Shown: positions 36,668 to 47,663 of the stretch, piece after piece
How positions within the stretch are numbered: position 1 is the first letter of the stretch
Layout: the number at the start of each line of letters is the position of its first letter
Source of the DNA: Cercis canadensis
Taxonomy: Eukaryota; Streptophyta; Magnoliopsida; Fabales; Fabaceae
Assembly: GCA_003255065.1 (NCBI GenBank)
Contig: QAOA01005854.1
Location: 53,162-117,161, forward strand
Length of the DNA: 64,000 bases
Reading direction: 5' to 3'
Program-made: the position numbers and the translations under genes
The notes under the pieces: model-generated
The model's database searches: none
Told to the model about the DNA's origin: nothing
The model's input: only the letters and a program-made list of their open reading frames with translations

Positions 36668-39253
36668 GAGTGTTTCACTATATTCTCCCCACATAATTCT
36701 AGTAAGAGAATTAATGGATCCACTAAAATTGTCAATTTTAAGTCTGACCCGTTTTTAGGCTTAAATTTTGAGGCTTGATGAAAATCTTTGAATTAATTAT
36801 TTTCCCTCTTCAGTGTACGTACGAAGCAAAACCTTTGCAACTGTTATAGTGGGGTTGCAGCCAAGCCGCTTGATGCTGCCAAAATGTTATTATCAAGTTC
36901 TGTGTTTGAACTTTGATGATTCTTTTTAAATTGAACATGCTTAATGCTGCCAATAGGTTATTATCCAGTTCTCAGTTTGATGATTTCTTTTTCAATTGAA
37001 CTTTTTGGCTGCAAATTTTAGTTTCTACTTCCAATTTGTTTGTTTTAATTGTGGGTCAGGTGGTTTTACTGGCATGACATTTATAATTTGTTTTCTGCCT
37101 ATGTATACGTTATAGTTTTCTCCAGTATTGATCTCTAATAAAATAACTATATCTTTCCTTGACAATTTGGACTGCAAGGTGAAAAAAAGGTTTCTATTTG
37201 GTCGGTAAATATCTATCGGCCTTCCATAAAAAAAGTTTCAAAAATTAGTTGGTTGAAACTTGAAACACATGACTACTTCCCAACATGTGGAAGTAGTGAT
37301 GGGAAGAGTGCATGCAGCATGTATGTGCTAAATTCTATATTGCAGAAGCACATGAAGAACACACTATATAGATTATCATTATATTCTGAAACTGTTCTTC
37401 CTCTAATATGATCCCTACAGCAAGAGAAAAGTTCTGAGAGATGTTAAAGAATTTAAGCCCTTCAATTTGCCTAGAGTTAAAACTGTACATTCTTCTTCAA
37501 GCAGAAAGGAATCATTTGAGATCGGTTAGTAGCATTCTATCTATCGCTATTGTCCTATGCCTACTACATATGATACATAGTCTCTTTTCTTTGGTTTCAT
37601 CCTTTTAAATCTGTAATTTGTCTTAATAGATTTTAAGCTTCCTAGAAACCTTCTGCTTTGGCTTCTAACTTTTTTCAATTTTTCTTCTGTTTGAGGCATT
37701 GCTGACTGATCATTGAAGCATAGGGCAATTGGAAAGATTTCTGATGGTTCAATCTTCAAAGGCTCATCTTGATAATGAAAATTCATAAGGAAGGGGCATG
37801 TAAATAGTAACTCGATTTATAAAAGCTCTACATAAGGAAGGGGCATATAAACACCTTTTTTTTTGCTAATGAAAGTTCATTAATCACTACGAAGAAACAG
37901 CCACATAACAGGTGTGTGCTTTTCAAGCTTTTCTTCCCCCTCGTCCTTTTCAATTGATGCTTGCTCTTTCAATGGTTTATAATTAATATGCTAAAGCATA
38001 ATAATTTAGGTGATAAGGATTTCAACTATGAGGAAAGCATGTATTGCTTTCAATTGATAGTGAACCATTCTTTTATGGTCTGTGATCGAAGTTTTAATTG
38101 TTTTACTTGTTATAATTAATCCTATTGTCCTTGATAAACTCTTTTTCGGGTGCCAAAACTTAGATCTTATAGCCAATAATGTAAAATCGGAATGATATCT
38201 CAAATCATATTGAGGGGTCTGAATAGCAATTTATCTGAGAAGTGATGTGGTGCATCTCTCATTTGATTTATGCACTTAAATCAGTATTATGCTATGTCAA
38301 ATTGTCATGAACTGCTTAAAGACACTCAATTACGGACTCATGAATTTAAATCAGTTCTTGTAGATGCCCCCATATAAATTCTGTTGTGGGTCCTCCTCAA
38401 GTGGCCCACGTCACTTAAAATAATAAAAAAAAAACGGAAAACAAAGAAAAAGTAAAAAGGGTTTTGTGGTTCTGTTTAGTTAGTCTTTGCAAGCCGTTGA
38501 CGGAGACAGGAATAGGAGATTTTGCTCAATTTGTGCTCTTGATTGGAGGGTCGTTTGTGCTTTGATTATCATGAAATTTTAATATGTTATTCTTGGCACT
38601 ATGAGTCTTTTATCTGTGTAATCAGATTATTTTTTCTCTTCTCTTTTAACTGAGTTTCTATATTGTTGGCTTGCTTTTGTGCATTGACACTGTAGTGAGT
38701 TTTTCACTTTGTTAATAGTGAGTAGGGGCTGGATTGAGTCATGATAAATTGTTAGAGACTATTTGTTGTACTCATTGATCTATTGATAGTGAAATTTTTT
38801 TGGACTAGGTCCCTGGTTTTTACCTCTCATATTGAGAGGGTTTTTCACATTAAAAATTATGTGTTCTCCTGTATTTATTTATTTGTGCAGTTTTATACTA
38901 CTGTAACTCATCAAAGGTTCTTTCAAGTAGAGAAAACTTTTCATTTTTACCTATTATTATTCCACTGGGTGTACATCCTTTCCCAAAGTTGTGTTTTCAC
39001 ATACTCCCTTTTTCCTTGGTAAATTATTTGGTTTGCTTATGGGAAAAGAGGAGGCGTGTGGCCACTTGTCTGTTACATACTTATATTTGTTACCCATGAT
39101 ATGAGGCCTTGTAACTGCAACCATGCATGTTTTCTCCTTTCCAGATATGGATCAATATCACAAGTAGTGCCAATACCCCAAGCATAATGATGATCTAGGT
39201 CATGTATTTTATAAGTCCTACATAGATCTGACAAATTTGTTAAGTAAATTAAA
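36668..39253. other. Intergenic DNA with coding-like scraps
   Basis: No full gene. 36872-36936 and 36944-37001 form a tandem pair (GATGCTGCCAA to AATTGAAC). At 37411-37526 one plus frame reads KRKVLRDVKEFKPFNLPRVK and stops. At 37786-37547 on minus, a 79-codon frame starts MNFHYQDEPLKIEPSEIF and is Lys/Arg-rich at its end. At 38400-38560 a leader-like stretch opens no clear frame. None matches a family I know. Confidence 0.35.
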
Positions 39254-39731
39254 GGCTTAATTGCAATTTTGGTCCCCCTATTTTAACCACTTGAACGTTT
39301 TGGTCCCCCTTCTTTAAAAATGAATTATTGAGTCCCTCTATATTCATAAAATGTACAAGTTTAGTCCATTTATCTTTAAGTCAAAATTCTCAGGTTTATT
39401 TCAAGGTCTAAAGTTCTCTGATTCATAATCTCACCGTTCAGATTGAAGGGCTACATCTTGTGAACCTTCTCACTAAACTTGAGCTCGATCTAACGGTGAA
39501 ACTCAGCCCAAAATACCAAAACCATAAGTTTTTATCTAACCAAAAATTTAGACTTATTCACCGTTAGATCGAACTGAAATTTAATGGAAAGATTCACAAG
39601 ACGTAGTTCTTCAATCTGAACGGTGGGATTATGAATCAGAGAACTTTACACCTTGAAATAAACCTAAGAATTTTGACTTAAAGATAAAGGGACTAAACTT
39701 GTACATTTTATGAATATAGAGGGACTCAATA
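39254..39731. mobile_element. Fold-back MULE MITE, right end cut at a single N
   Basis: It starts GGCTTAATTGCAATTTTGG at 39254, like the whole copy at 44222. It runs through the inner hairpin (CCACCGTTCAGATTGAAG type arms) to GGGACTCAATA and stops at the N at 39732. The last roughly 75 bases of the right repeat are missing. The 18-bp TTTGTTAAGTAAATTAAA lies both before (39236-39253) and after (39733-39750), longer than a normal 9-bp target duplication. Confidence 0.75.
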
Positions 39732-39830
39732 NTTTGTTAAGTAAATTAAATGGTATATAAATCATATCAGTCATCATTTTTACTAGTGCTATGGATATCA
39801 CTTGTGATATATATATATATATATATATAT

Positions 39831-40075
39831 TACTCCTTAAATATCTAAATATTTACATAGCCTACTAAATATCTCTAAAAAGTATCTAAGATATTTACAA
39901 AAGCTTCTCTAGATCCTCTTAATGCCTAAGCATCTCTATTTAGAGCAAAAATCATAGATAGTTAAATAGAGATGTTTAGGCATTAAGGAGGATCTAGAGA
40001 AGATTTTGTAAATATCTTAGATACTTTTTAGAGATATTTAGAAGGCTATGTAAATATTTAGATATTTAAGGAGTA
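39831..40075. repeat. Long hairpin, arms of about 110 bp
   Basis: The left arm begins TACTCCTTAAATATCTAAAT and the right arm ends with its reverse complement at 40075. Mismatches are few and the loop is short (about 39943-39960). It follows a TA run (39807-39830). It is probably a MITE or inverted duplication; the RNA would fold into one long stem. Confidence 0.8.
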
Positions 40076-41826
40076 AGGAGTTGTGAGTGAGGCTGGCTTG
40101 GTCTTTGCTCAAGAGGTTGAGAAAGCACCAAGTGTCGGCACGGTTGCGTTGGATTAAGTCCAAGGCCGTGACACACTGCTTTCATTTAATTTTAACATTA
40201 TGTACCTTCTCCAGTTTCCAGTATTGTGTTCAGTGTAGTGTGTGCTTCCTTCTCAAGCTCATTTTGAAACAGTTTATGTTAAGTCTTTATCCACTTTCAA
40301 TTCCAACTAGCGCTTATACCTAAAATCCAATATCTCTTCAAGAGTGCAGAAAGTTGGATGGCTTTCTAAAAAGTTATCTTGCTTAAAATAGAGTTGATTA
40401 AAGCCATGGCTGTTCGGAAGCTCATAGAAGAAGAATATAAACTCAGTATCTTCAACATCACCTCTCATTAGACTCTTAAATCTTAACACTCTAATAGATT
40501 AGACAAAAAAAAATTGTCTTAATGTTCTAATAGTGTGAGTAAAATACGTTGGCCCAAGAAAAGAAACTTCTTGTTTGATTTTAACAGGGTGTTTTTAGGT
40601 CAACTTTTATGCACTAAGATGATATATCTTTTTAGACGATCTTGAGAGTACATCTCTTACATAAATCTGTTTCACCCAAAATAAGAGATTGTATAATAGA
40701 TATTTTCTTATATATACTATGACACAATACACAATATACATGAATTAAGAAAAAGCCAATTTTACAATACACAATATTAGAGTTATGTAAACATTTTAAT
40801 ACGTTGTTAGATCTAACTGTTGAAGTTTAATTGTCTACTTTGAGAGTCCTTTAGTTTTCACTATTAGCTTGTTATACTCGGACAAGTATTTCAGCATGTT
40901 TTCCCTATAGAGTTTTAGTAAGAGAACTAATCGATACACCACTCTCTTATATGGATAATATATAATTGATTTTGGTAGAATGCGTATTACTATAAAACTA
41001 TAGCATCCTATCGTGTATCATAGAAGTGGTGTTAAGAATATGGTGCACATTTTGTATATTGGCAGTGTACATATATATACACTACAACTCCAGTGTCTGA
41101 TTATATGGTAGACTTTGTCTTCCAATTATTGTTTGCCAAATACTTTAAGGAATTTGATTATTGACGAGTCAATGACGTCAAAGAAATTTTCACCTTTTTT
41201 TTTTGCATAAGAAATATGTAAAAAATATAATTTTAGACGGGAACCAATCAAAAAATAATGCAGTACATTTATATACGTGGCAAAATGCCTTTGGTAACCT
41301 TTTTCAGCTTAATTATCATGATACTAGTTGTAATTTGTACAACGCACATGCAACTATTTAAACAGAGAAATTAGACCCGTGAAAAAGTATAAGAGAAACA
41401 AAAAAAAATAGTAAAAGGGAGAAAGTGAATACAATAGCTATAAATAACATTTCTTGTAAAGAAATAACTTTTATTTAGGTTTATATAATTATATATATTT
41501 TTGCCAATGCCAAACATCATGATATTATTGACTGAAACAAGTGAAATATTATTTTAACAAGAAAAAAAGAATTTGACTAAGATATCAAATGAAAACTAAT
41601 CATAAGGGAGTAATGGGGCCACGAAGCAAATTATTCCATTTAAAAATTCTTAAAATAAAATTTTCTCGACAATTATAAACTCGTTAAAACTCATTTACAT
41701 TAGATTAAGAGAACAGAAATAAATAAAAAATACATACAAGCCATATTAATTTTATTTTTCTTTTCCAATCAGAACTTAAATTATATAGCAAGAGTTAGCT
41801 TATTTTTCTTTCATAAATTCGATCCA
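40076..41826. other. Intergenic DNA with copy 2 of the dispersed repeat
   Basis: 40470-40960 matches 35380-36740 without the hAT. A less AT-rich patch at 40085-40175 (CACCAAGTGTCGGCACGG) is unidentified. No gene is seen. Confidence 0.45.
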
Positions 41827-41869
41827 ATGCATCCACTTTTGACAAGATCTAAATCTATTATTGTACAAA

Positions 41870-42255
41870 AAAAAAAATCTATTACAATGCCTGTACGTCA
41901 GAAATGTCAATGGTGGAAATTTACCTATTATTGGAGGGTTTGCGTTTGGTGTTGTTGTCTTGGGGCTTGGCCAATGTTTGTGTGGAAAGTGATGCTTAGT
42001 GGGTGGTTCTGGCTCTAAAACGCAAAGAATGGATCATGTCTCCACTGGGTCTGCTACTTGATGACTCCTCGAGTTGGGTAAAAATCTCGAGAGCTGTTCC
42101 TTCAACTGGGTTCCTAGGCAAGCAAATCAAATAGCTGATAAGCTTGCTGCTTTTGGCTCTACTGCTATTGGGTTAACTGTTTGTCAAGTTATGCCACTTA
42201 GTTTTATTTCAGATGTTTTATGAAATTTCTATTTCAGATTAAAAAAAGAAAAAGA
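41870..42255 (+). mobile_element. LINE RNase H-like remnant
   Basis: One plus frame reads LANVCVESDA (about 41970), and later FNWVPRQANQIADKLAAFGS and LTVCQVMPLSFISDVL before a stop at about 42221. The word VPRQANQIADKLA is the usual end of the RNase H domain in plant LINEs. Frames are broken upstream. An A-rich stretch (42240-42255) may be the worn tail. Confidence 0.55.
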
Positions 42256-43724
42256 GAGTATATATATAGAGGTTAAGGATAAGATAAACTATAGTTTAAG
42301 TCAAATCTACAGTTGCAAACATAAGCAGAGGGGACTCACATTATCTGTGGAACCGAGCCCACTGATGGTTTGACCTTAAGCACATATAGACTTATATGGG
42401 CTCCAAAAGACAGTTTTTCGTTTTTACATAAGAATCAATTGCCATCTTTGCTATTATTAAAATACATTCTTTTTGTCACAATAGATTACACAGAATTTTG
42501 GGTTACTTTTGAATTATCCGTTGTATTACAAATGAAGCAACTAATCCTCCTGGGTATCAAACTTGTGCAGAGGGGATTTTTGTCCAATTAATGGAAGCCA
42601 TCCTAACAAAAGGGAATATTTTACACGAGTTTGAAACTTAAGAATGCCGATTACTCGAAAAATGATTAAAAAAATATAATTTTGTATAAATTATTTAATT
42701 ACCCAAATTAGGTAATTTAGAAATTTTTATCGATTTGAGGATGTTTTAATTAAATTATTAATAAACGCACAGAGATAGTGTGACTTATCTTGTTCGCATC
42801 TCTTGAATAAAATAATTAAAAATGCACTATTTTAAAAAATGTATTTTGTTAGTTAATTTACCCCAATTACTTGATTTATAAATACAATGGAATTAATTAN
42901 TGGAATAAATTAAACATAGCCAAAAGTAAAAAATGTTCAATGTAATTTTATTTATTTATTTATGTATTTTTTATTTTGATGTCATGTTCTCTAATTATTA
43001 AAAGATATAATCAAATAACTTATAGTTTAATGATATTAAAATCGTCATCATATTTATAAATTTTACGTTCGATTTTAAAAGTATAACGAAAAGTATTAAA
43101 AGATATTAAAATACTAACAAGTTCTGTAAAAAGGTTTCTTAATTTTGGCCGAAGATGAAACTAAAAACTAGAAAATGCACATAACTAACAAGCATGGTCA
43201 AGAGTTGTATTGATTAGGACAAATCTTTATTTAATTTTGATGGCTGGATACATGCCATTTCATTTCATACATCAAATCTAATAATGGCACGCCTTGTTGA
43301 TGATGGAAACTTAAGGTCAATGATGCAGTGTACAGAATTGACATTAGGACAAAAATAATGATGTTATTACGTTTGCAATTCGTGAACAACAACTGGAAAA
43401 CAAGAGAAAGGATAAGAATTAAAATGATGGTGGGACTCTTCAGAGGTACCCTTGTCTCAATATCCGAGAGGGACTAAAATCGAAAACAATAGAATGGGTA
43501 ACATGTGTTAAGTTGTGATCCTAGTTTTTCTCACTAATTGCTTTTTTAACAGTTAACAATAACAGGGAATATTACGTGGCCACCCAATCTTGTCTCGGCT
43601 CAAGCTTGCTGAACGCAGCACTGTTAACTTTTTCCGTTAACTATTTCTTAATTTATATATGGTGTTGGTGCAACCACGTACGGCATGGATAAAATTCAAC
43701 TAAATATTTTGATATTTGTGGCTA
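42256..43724. other. AT-rich intergenic DNA
   Basis: No gene. It contains the single N at 42900, with TGGAATTAATTA before it and TGGAATAAATTA after it. A possible worn SINE lies near 43015-43080. Confidence 0.45.
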
Positions 43725-44550
43725 GGCTTAATTGTAATTTTAGTCCCCTATTTTAACCACTTGAACGTTTTGATCCCTTTCTTTAAAAATGAACTATTGA
43801 GTCCCTCTATAATCATAAAATGTACAAGTTTAGTTTATTTATCTTTAAGTCAAAATTCTTAGGTTTATTTCAAGATGTAAAGTTCTCTGATTCATAATCC
43901 TACCGTTCAGATTGAAGGGCTACATCTTGTGAACCTTCTCACTAAATTTGAGCTCGATCTAACGGTGAAACTTAGCCCAAAATACCAAAACCATAAGTTT
44001 TCATCTAACCAAAAATTTAGACTTATTCACCGTTAGATCGAGCTGAAATNTAACAATAACAGGGAATAGTACGTGGCCACCCAATCTTGTCTCGGCTCAA
44101 GCTTGCTGAACGCAGCACTGTTAACTTTTTCCGTTAACTATTTCTTAATTTATATATGGTGTTGGTGCAACCACGTACGGCATGGATAAAACTCAACTAA
44201 ATATTTTGATATTTGTGGCTAGGCTAAATTGTAATTTTGGTCTCTATTTTAACCACTTGAACTTTTTAGTCCCTTTTTTTTTTTTTAAAATGAACTATTG
44301 AGTCCCTCTATATTCATAAAATGTACGAGTTTAGTCTATTTATCTTTAAATCAAAATTCTTAGATTTATTTCAAGATGTAAAGTTCTCTGATTCATAATC
44401 CCACCGTTCAGATTGAAGGGCTACATCCTGTGAACCTTCTCACTAAATTTGAGTTCGATCTAACGGTGAAACTTAGCCCAAAATACTAAAACCATAAGTT
44501 TTCATCTAACCAAAAATTTAGACTTATTCACCGTTAGATCGAGCTGAAAT
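43554..44550. repeat. About 496-bp direct duplication around a single N
   Basis: 43554-44049 and 44051-44550 match almost all along, with roughly 3% differences, and meet at the N at 44050. Both copies hold the same genomic flank followed by the left part of the same MITE. One insertion seen on two haplotypes or contigs explains this better than two insertions. Confidence 0.8.
43725..44049. mobile_element. Fold-back MULE MITE, left part (duplicate of the next)
   Basis: It starts GGCTTAATTGTAATTTT after the flank TTGTGGCTA. It runs to the N at 44050 and lacks its right half. It is probably the same insertion as 44222-44772, shown twice by the assembly. Confidence 0.7.
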
Positions 44551-44772
44551 TTAATGGAAAGATTCACAAGACGTAGCTCTTCAATCTGAACGGTGGGATT
44601 ATGAATCAAAAAACTTTACACCTTGAAATAAATCTAAAAATTTTGACTTAAAGATAAATGGACTAAACTTGTACATTTTATGAATATAGAGGGACTCAAT
44701 AGTTTATTTTTAAAGAATGAGGACCAAAACGTTCAAGTGGTTAAAATAGGGGACCAAAATTGCAATTAAGCC
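44222..44772. mobile_element. Fold-back MULE MITE, complete, 551 bp
   Basis: Nearly the whole element folds on itself. The outer arms start GGCTAAATTG and end CAATTAAGCC. The inner arms carry ATAATCCCACCGTTCAGATT and its reverse complement, and TTCGATCTAACGGT with ACCGTTAGATCGAG. The 9-bp flanks TTGTGGCTA (44213-44221) and TTATGGCTA (44773-44781) differ by one base. The ends are close to those of the 6.3-kb MULE at 453, so that family could have supplied the transposase. Confidence 0.85.
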
Positions 44773-44781
44773 TTATGGCTA

Positions 44782-46859
44782 TTGTTTTCTTAATTAGGAT
44801 AGCTGTTATGTGCAATGGCAAATGAATAGTATGATTAATACATTATAACATACAAAATAATATTTAACAAATTTTTAATTGTGTATTATTGGTTAAAGGT
44901 AGGTGTTGGATGATTATATATGATGGTAAAGAGATTTAAACTATTGATTTCTTGTATATTATTTAAATTCATCACTACTAGATCACACTTAATAGCTTAT
45001 ATAAATAGGTGTTGTCATGACTAGTGAGCTTGTGAAAATTTGGATATGTATATTGGTTAAAATTAAAATAGATTTCATGTCTTTATTTTTTTTCATATTC
45101 TAAACTGCTTATAATGTGTCAGAAAAAAATATTTAGGGAAGAGGGGATCAAGAGATATGCATTTGTTTTATCGAAAATAAATTTATTTTTTAATAAAATT
45201 AAGGATAAAAATTTAAGTTTGATTCACTGATTGTGTTAAAAAAATTAAATAAATATTTAAATAGTTACACAAAAAGTATATAACTTTTTAGATGACAAAA
45301 AATATAATTAATTGAAAACTCAAAATAAACATGGATCATCTTTTCAATTTTTGATATTACATTATAAAATAACTAATTTTTAATTAAATTATTCATATCT
45401 TTCATATATATAGTCATATATTTTTTAATTAATATATATTATTGTAATCTTATCAACTAATGACTTAATAATTGAACCAATGAAGCGGTTCTTTTTTCAG
45501 GTCAATGACTTTAAAACTATATTTAGTATTTAACTATTAAGATGTTTATCTCCCATTTTATATATTGTATGTTGAATATTTTAAACTTGCTGTTACTTGT
45601 ATTGAAGGTCTGGTTTTTGTTAGAAAACGACTGCAAAATATTAAAAATAGGACACAAAATATTACGTGTAGCAAATTAAGGTGCTTTGTGAAGAAAAGAC
45701 TTCAATATTATTATTTAAAATATTCTTTAGTACCTAATAAATATTATTTTGTTTTTATTTAAAGATAGTTATAAGTATACCTCAATGGTTCTACATCCAT
45801 ACCAGAATGTCGTCGGGTACTGTTAACTTCCCCGCCATTCTTGAAACCGTCACCTGTAATCTGCGCAGGTGTGTCCGCACCTCCCCTGAGTGGAACAATA
45901 AGTTTGTCAACAGATAAGTTTAGCTTCTTAGCATTTTACTCTATATAGGAGTTTAATGATATATATGGGGTAGAATAAATTTTTAATTGTCATTTAATAT
46001 ATATTAGAACAATTAATTTATTATAAAATGTATAAATAGAATAGTACAAAAAAATATAATAAAATATTCAAATTTTTTTTGGTTGTGTTAAACTCAAATT
46101 ATATGATGACCAAATAGTTTGTAGCTGAGTAGTATTTAGGTCATCTTTAACGCTTGTGGATTTTATGGAGTCATAAAAAAAATTTAATTTTGTTATAATT
46201 TCAAAAATCTTAAAAAATTGATTCATTTAATATATATCAAAACAATTAATTTATTATAAAATGTATAAATGGAATAGTACAAAAAAAATAGAATAAAATA
46301 TTCTTATTTATCTTTGATCAAGTTAAACTCAAATTTTATACTAAATAATTTGTAGTTGAGTAATATTAAAATTATTTTTAACATTTATAAATTTTATATT
46401 TAAATAAAAAATTATAATAAAAAATATCAAAAAATTCAAATTTTATCAATAATATAAAAATTATATTATATTAAATAACTTAATTTTTTAAAATATTCAC
46501 AATAATACAAAAATAAAAAGTTTGTTTTATTGTTTCATTCCGGTGTCATTGAACTCCCATTGGATCCAATATAAAAACCTACCTGAGAAGCTGCCTATTT
46601 TCCAACCCATGCAAGTAGTCTCATGTCGTGGCTCAAGTTCCGACTAAGCCAGCCAACCAGGAGAAAGCTGAGGAGTGGCTATCATCATCAGAACAGTAAC
46701 ACACTAGTCCCCCTTCCCAATACAAATGAACGTGTCAGATAATCTAGGAAACGCCGTTAATTATCCGTTTCTACTTGTGTAATTGTATGTGGACTATGTC
46801 AAAAGCCCGTCAATCTCCGTTCAAGAAAGAAGCGTATTTGTATTTCCCTCCTGCAGTAG
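44782..46859. other. Very AT-rich intergenic DNA before the WNK gene
   Basis: No gene is certain. At 45807-45917 a GC-richer island holds a 36-codon frame (MSSGTVNFPAILETVTC and so on). 46560-46800 is less AT-rich and may hold the distal WNK promoter. Repeats of the type TTTAATATATATCAAAACAA lie near 45990 and 46230. Confidence 0.4.
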
Positions 46860-47009
46860 AGACAATATAATTAATAGACGTCTCGTTGTAAAACCCACCA
46901 AAACCACCTCTCTCTCTCTCTCTTCCTTCCACATTCCACAGTCCCTTTATTCTCCATCTATTTCTCTCTGTAATCTGATTTTTGATATCCAAATCTCTCA
47001 CATCCACAA

Positions 47010-47093
47010 ATGATTTTATCAGAGCGTATCCACAGATTCTTCAAATTCAGGAGCCTAGTTTATTGCCAATGCTCATTTCACTTTCTGAATTAA
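47010..47093 (+). CDS. Upstream ORF 1, 27 residues
   Basis: ATG at 47010 opens MILSERIHRFFKFRSLVYC and so on to a TAA at 47093. If the leader starts near 46906, ribosomes would meet this ORF first. It may be chance. Confidence 0.3.
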   Translation: MILSERIHRFFKFRSLVYCQCSFHFLN

Positions 47094-47351
47094 GTTTTCA
47101 TTCTTTGTCCTGAAAGATCAAGCACCCTTTTCCTCCACAAGTATCATCTTCAATCTGTGGTGTGCTCTCACCAGACGACAGAGAATCCCAATTATCCTCT
47201 GGTTGTTCACAAACAATTTCGAAATTTGAATTTATTTTCTTTGTCTTACCGTTTCTCCAAAAAAAAATATCTCAAGGAGAGGTATCTCTCTCTGTGTCTG
47301 TCTGTCTGTCTCACAGTCTCTCTCTGTTTTGTTGGTGTTAATTAGAGCCAA

Positions 47352-47501
47352 ATGGTTGCCAAGAACTACTACGAGCTCTCACTTGGTGTTGTTGAAATGG
47401 CTTGGATTTTGTTAAGTGTTGATTACTCGAGGCTCTTCTGGCTCCTCTTCGGTGTCTTCTCCTATGAGAACCACGAGGGAAAGCCTCGGATCTTCATCTA
47501 G
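47352..47501 (+). CDS. Upstream ORF 2, 49 residues, coding-like
   Basis: ATG at 47352, TAG ending at 47501, 162 bases before the WNK start. The peptide begins MVAKNYYELSLGVVEMAWIL, has a hydrophobic middle (LFWLLFGVFSY) and a polar end (ENHEGKPRIFI). Its base composition is clearly less AT-rich than the surrounding leader, with many C- or G-ending codons, as in real coding sequence. I do not know this peptide. It could be a regulatory upstream peptide that slows WNK translation, or a separate small protein. Confidence 0.45.
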   Translation: MVAKNYYELSLGVVEMAWILLSVDYSRLFWLLFGVFSYENHEGKPRIFI

Positions 47502-47663
47502 CACCTTTCTTTCTTTTACTTCCGTCATCAGTTGCAGATACATATATACATATATCATTTTCTAGTTAAGCCTTCATATACTTATATATCAGCAAATTCA
47601 ATCAATTCAATATCAGTTAGTTGAGTTGAAACTTGAAACTTGAAGTTGATCCAGCGATCAGCT

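Larger units (their letters stand above)
35380..36740. repeat. Dispersed repeat, copy 1 (split by the hAT relic)
   Basis: Blocks such as CTCTAATAGATTAG (about 35400), AAGCCAATTTTACAATACAC (about 35791) and TTTAATTGTCTAC (about 35860) recur in the same order and strand near 40480, 40755 and 40825. After the hAT the match goes on at 36700-36720 (TTCTAGTAAGAGAATTAATGG). The repeat's class is not clear. Confidence 0.6.
46860..47663 (+). promoter_or_regulatory. Likely WNK 5' leader, CT-rich, with upstream ORFs
   Basis: A CT tract at 46906-46923 and further CT/GT tracts at 47283-47327 look like plant transcription-start and leader sequence. No strong TATA box was fixed. Two upstream ORFs lie here, at 47010-47093 (27 codons) and 47352-47501 (49 codons), before the WNK start at 47664. 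Confidence 0.5.

Noticed and set aside
37195-37265. GGTCGGTAAAT repeat also seen near 29040
   Set aside because: Two short matches with different surroundings; likely chance or very worn transposon DNA.
44050-44772. Two independent MITE insertions side by side at 43725 and 44222
   Set aside because: Both have the same genomic flank before them and an N between, so one insertion duplicated by assembly is simpler.
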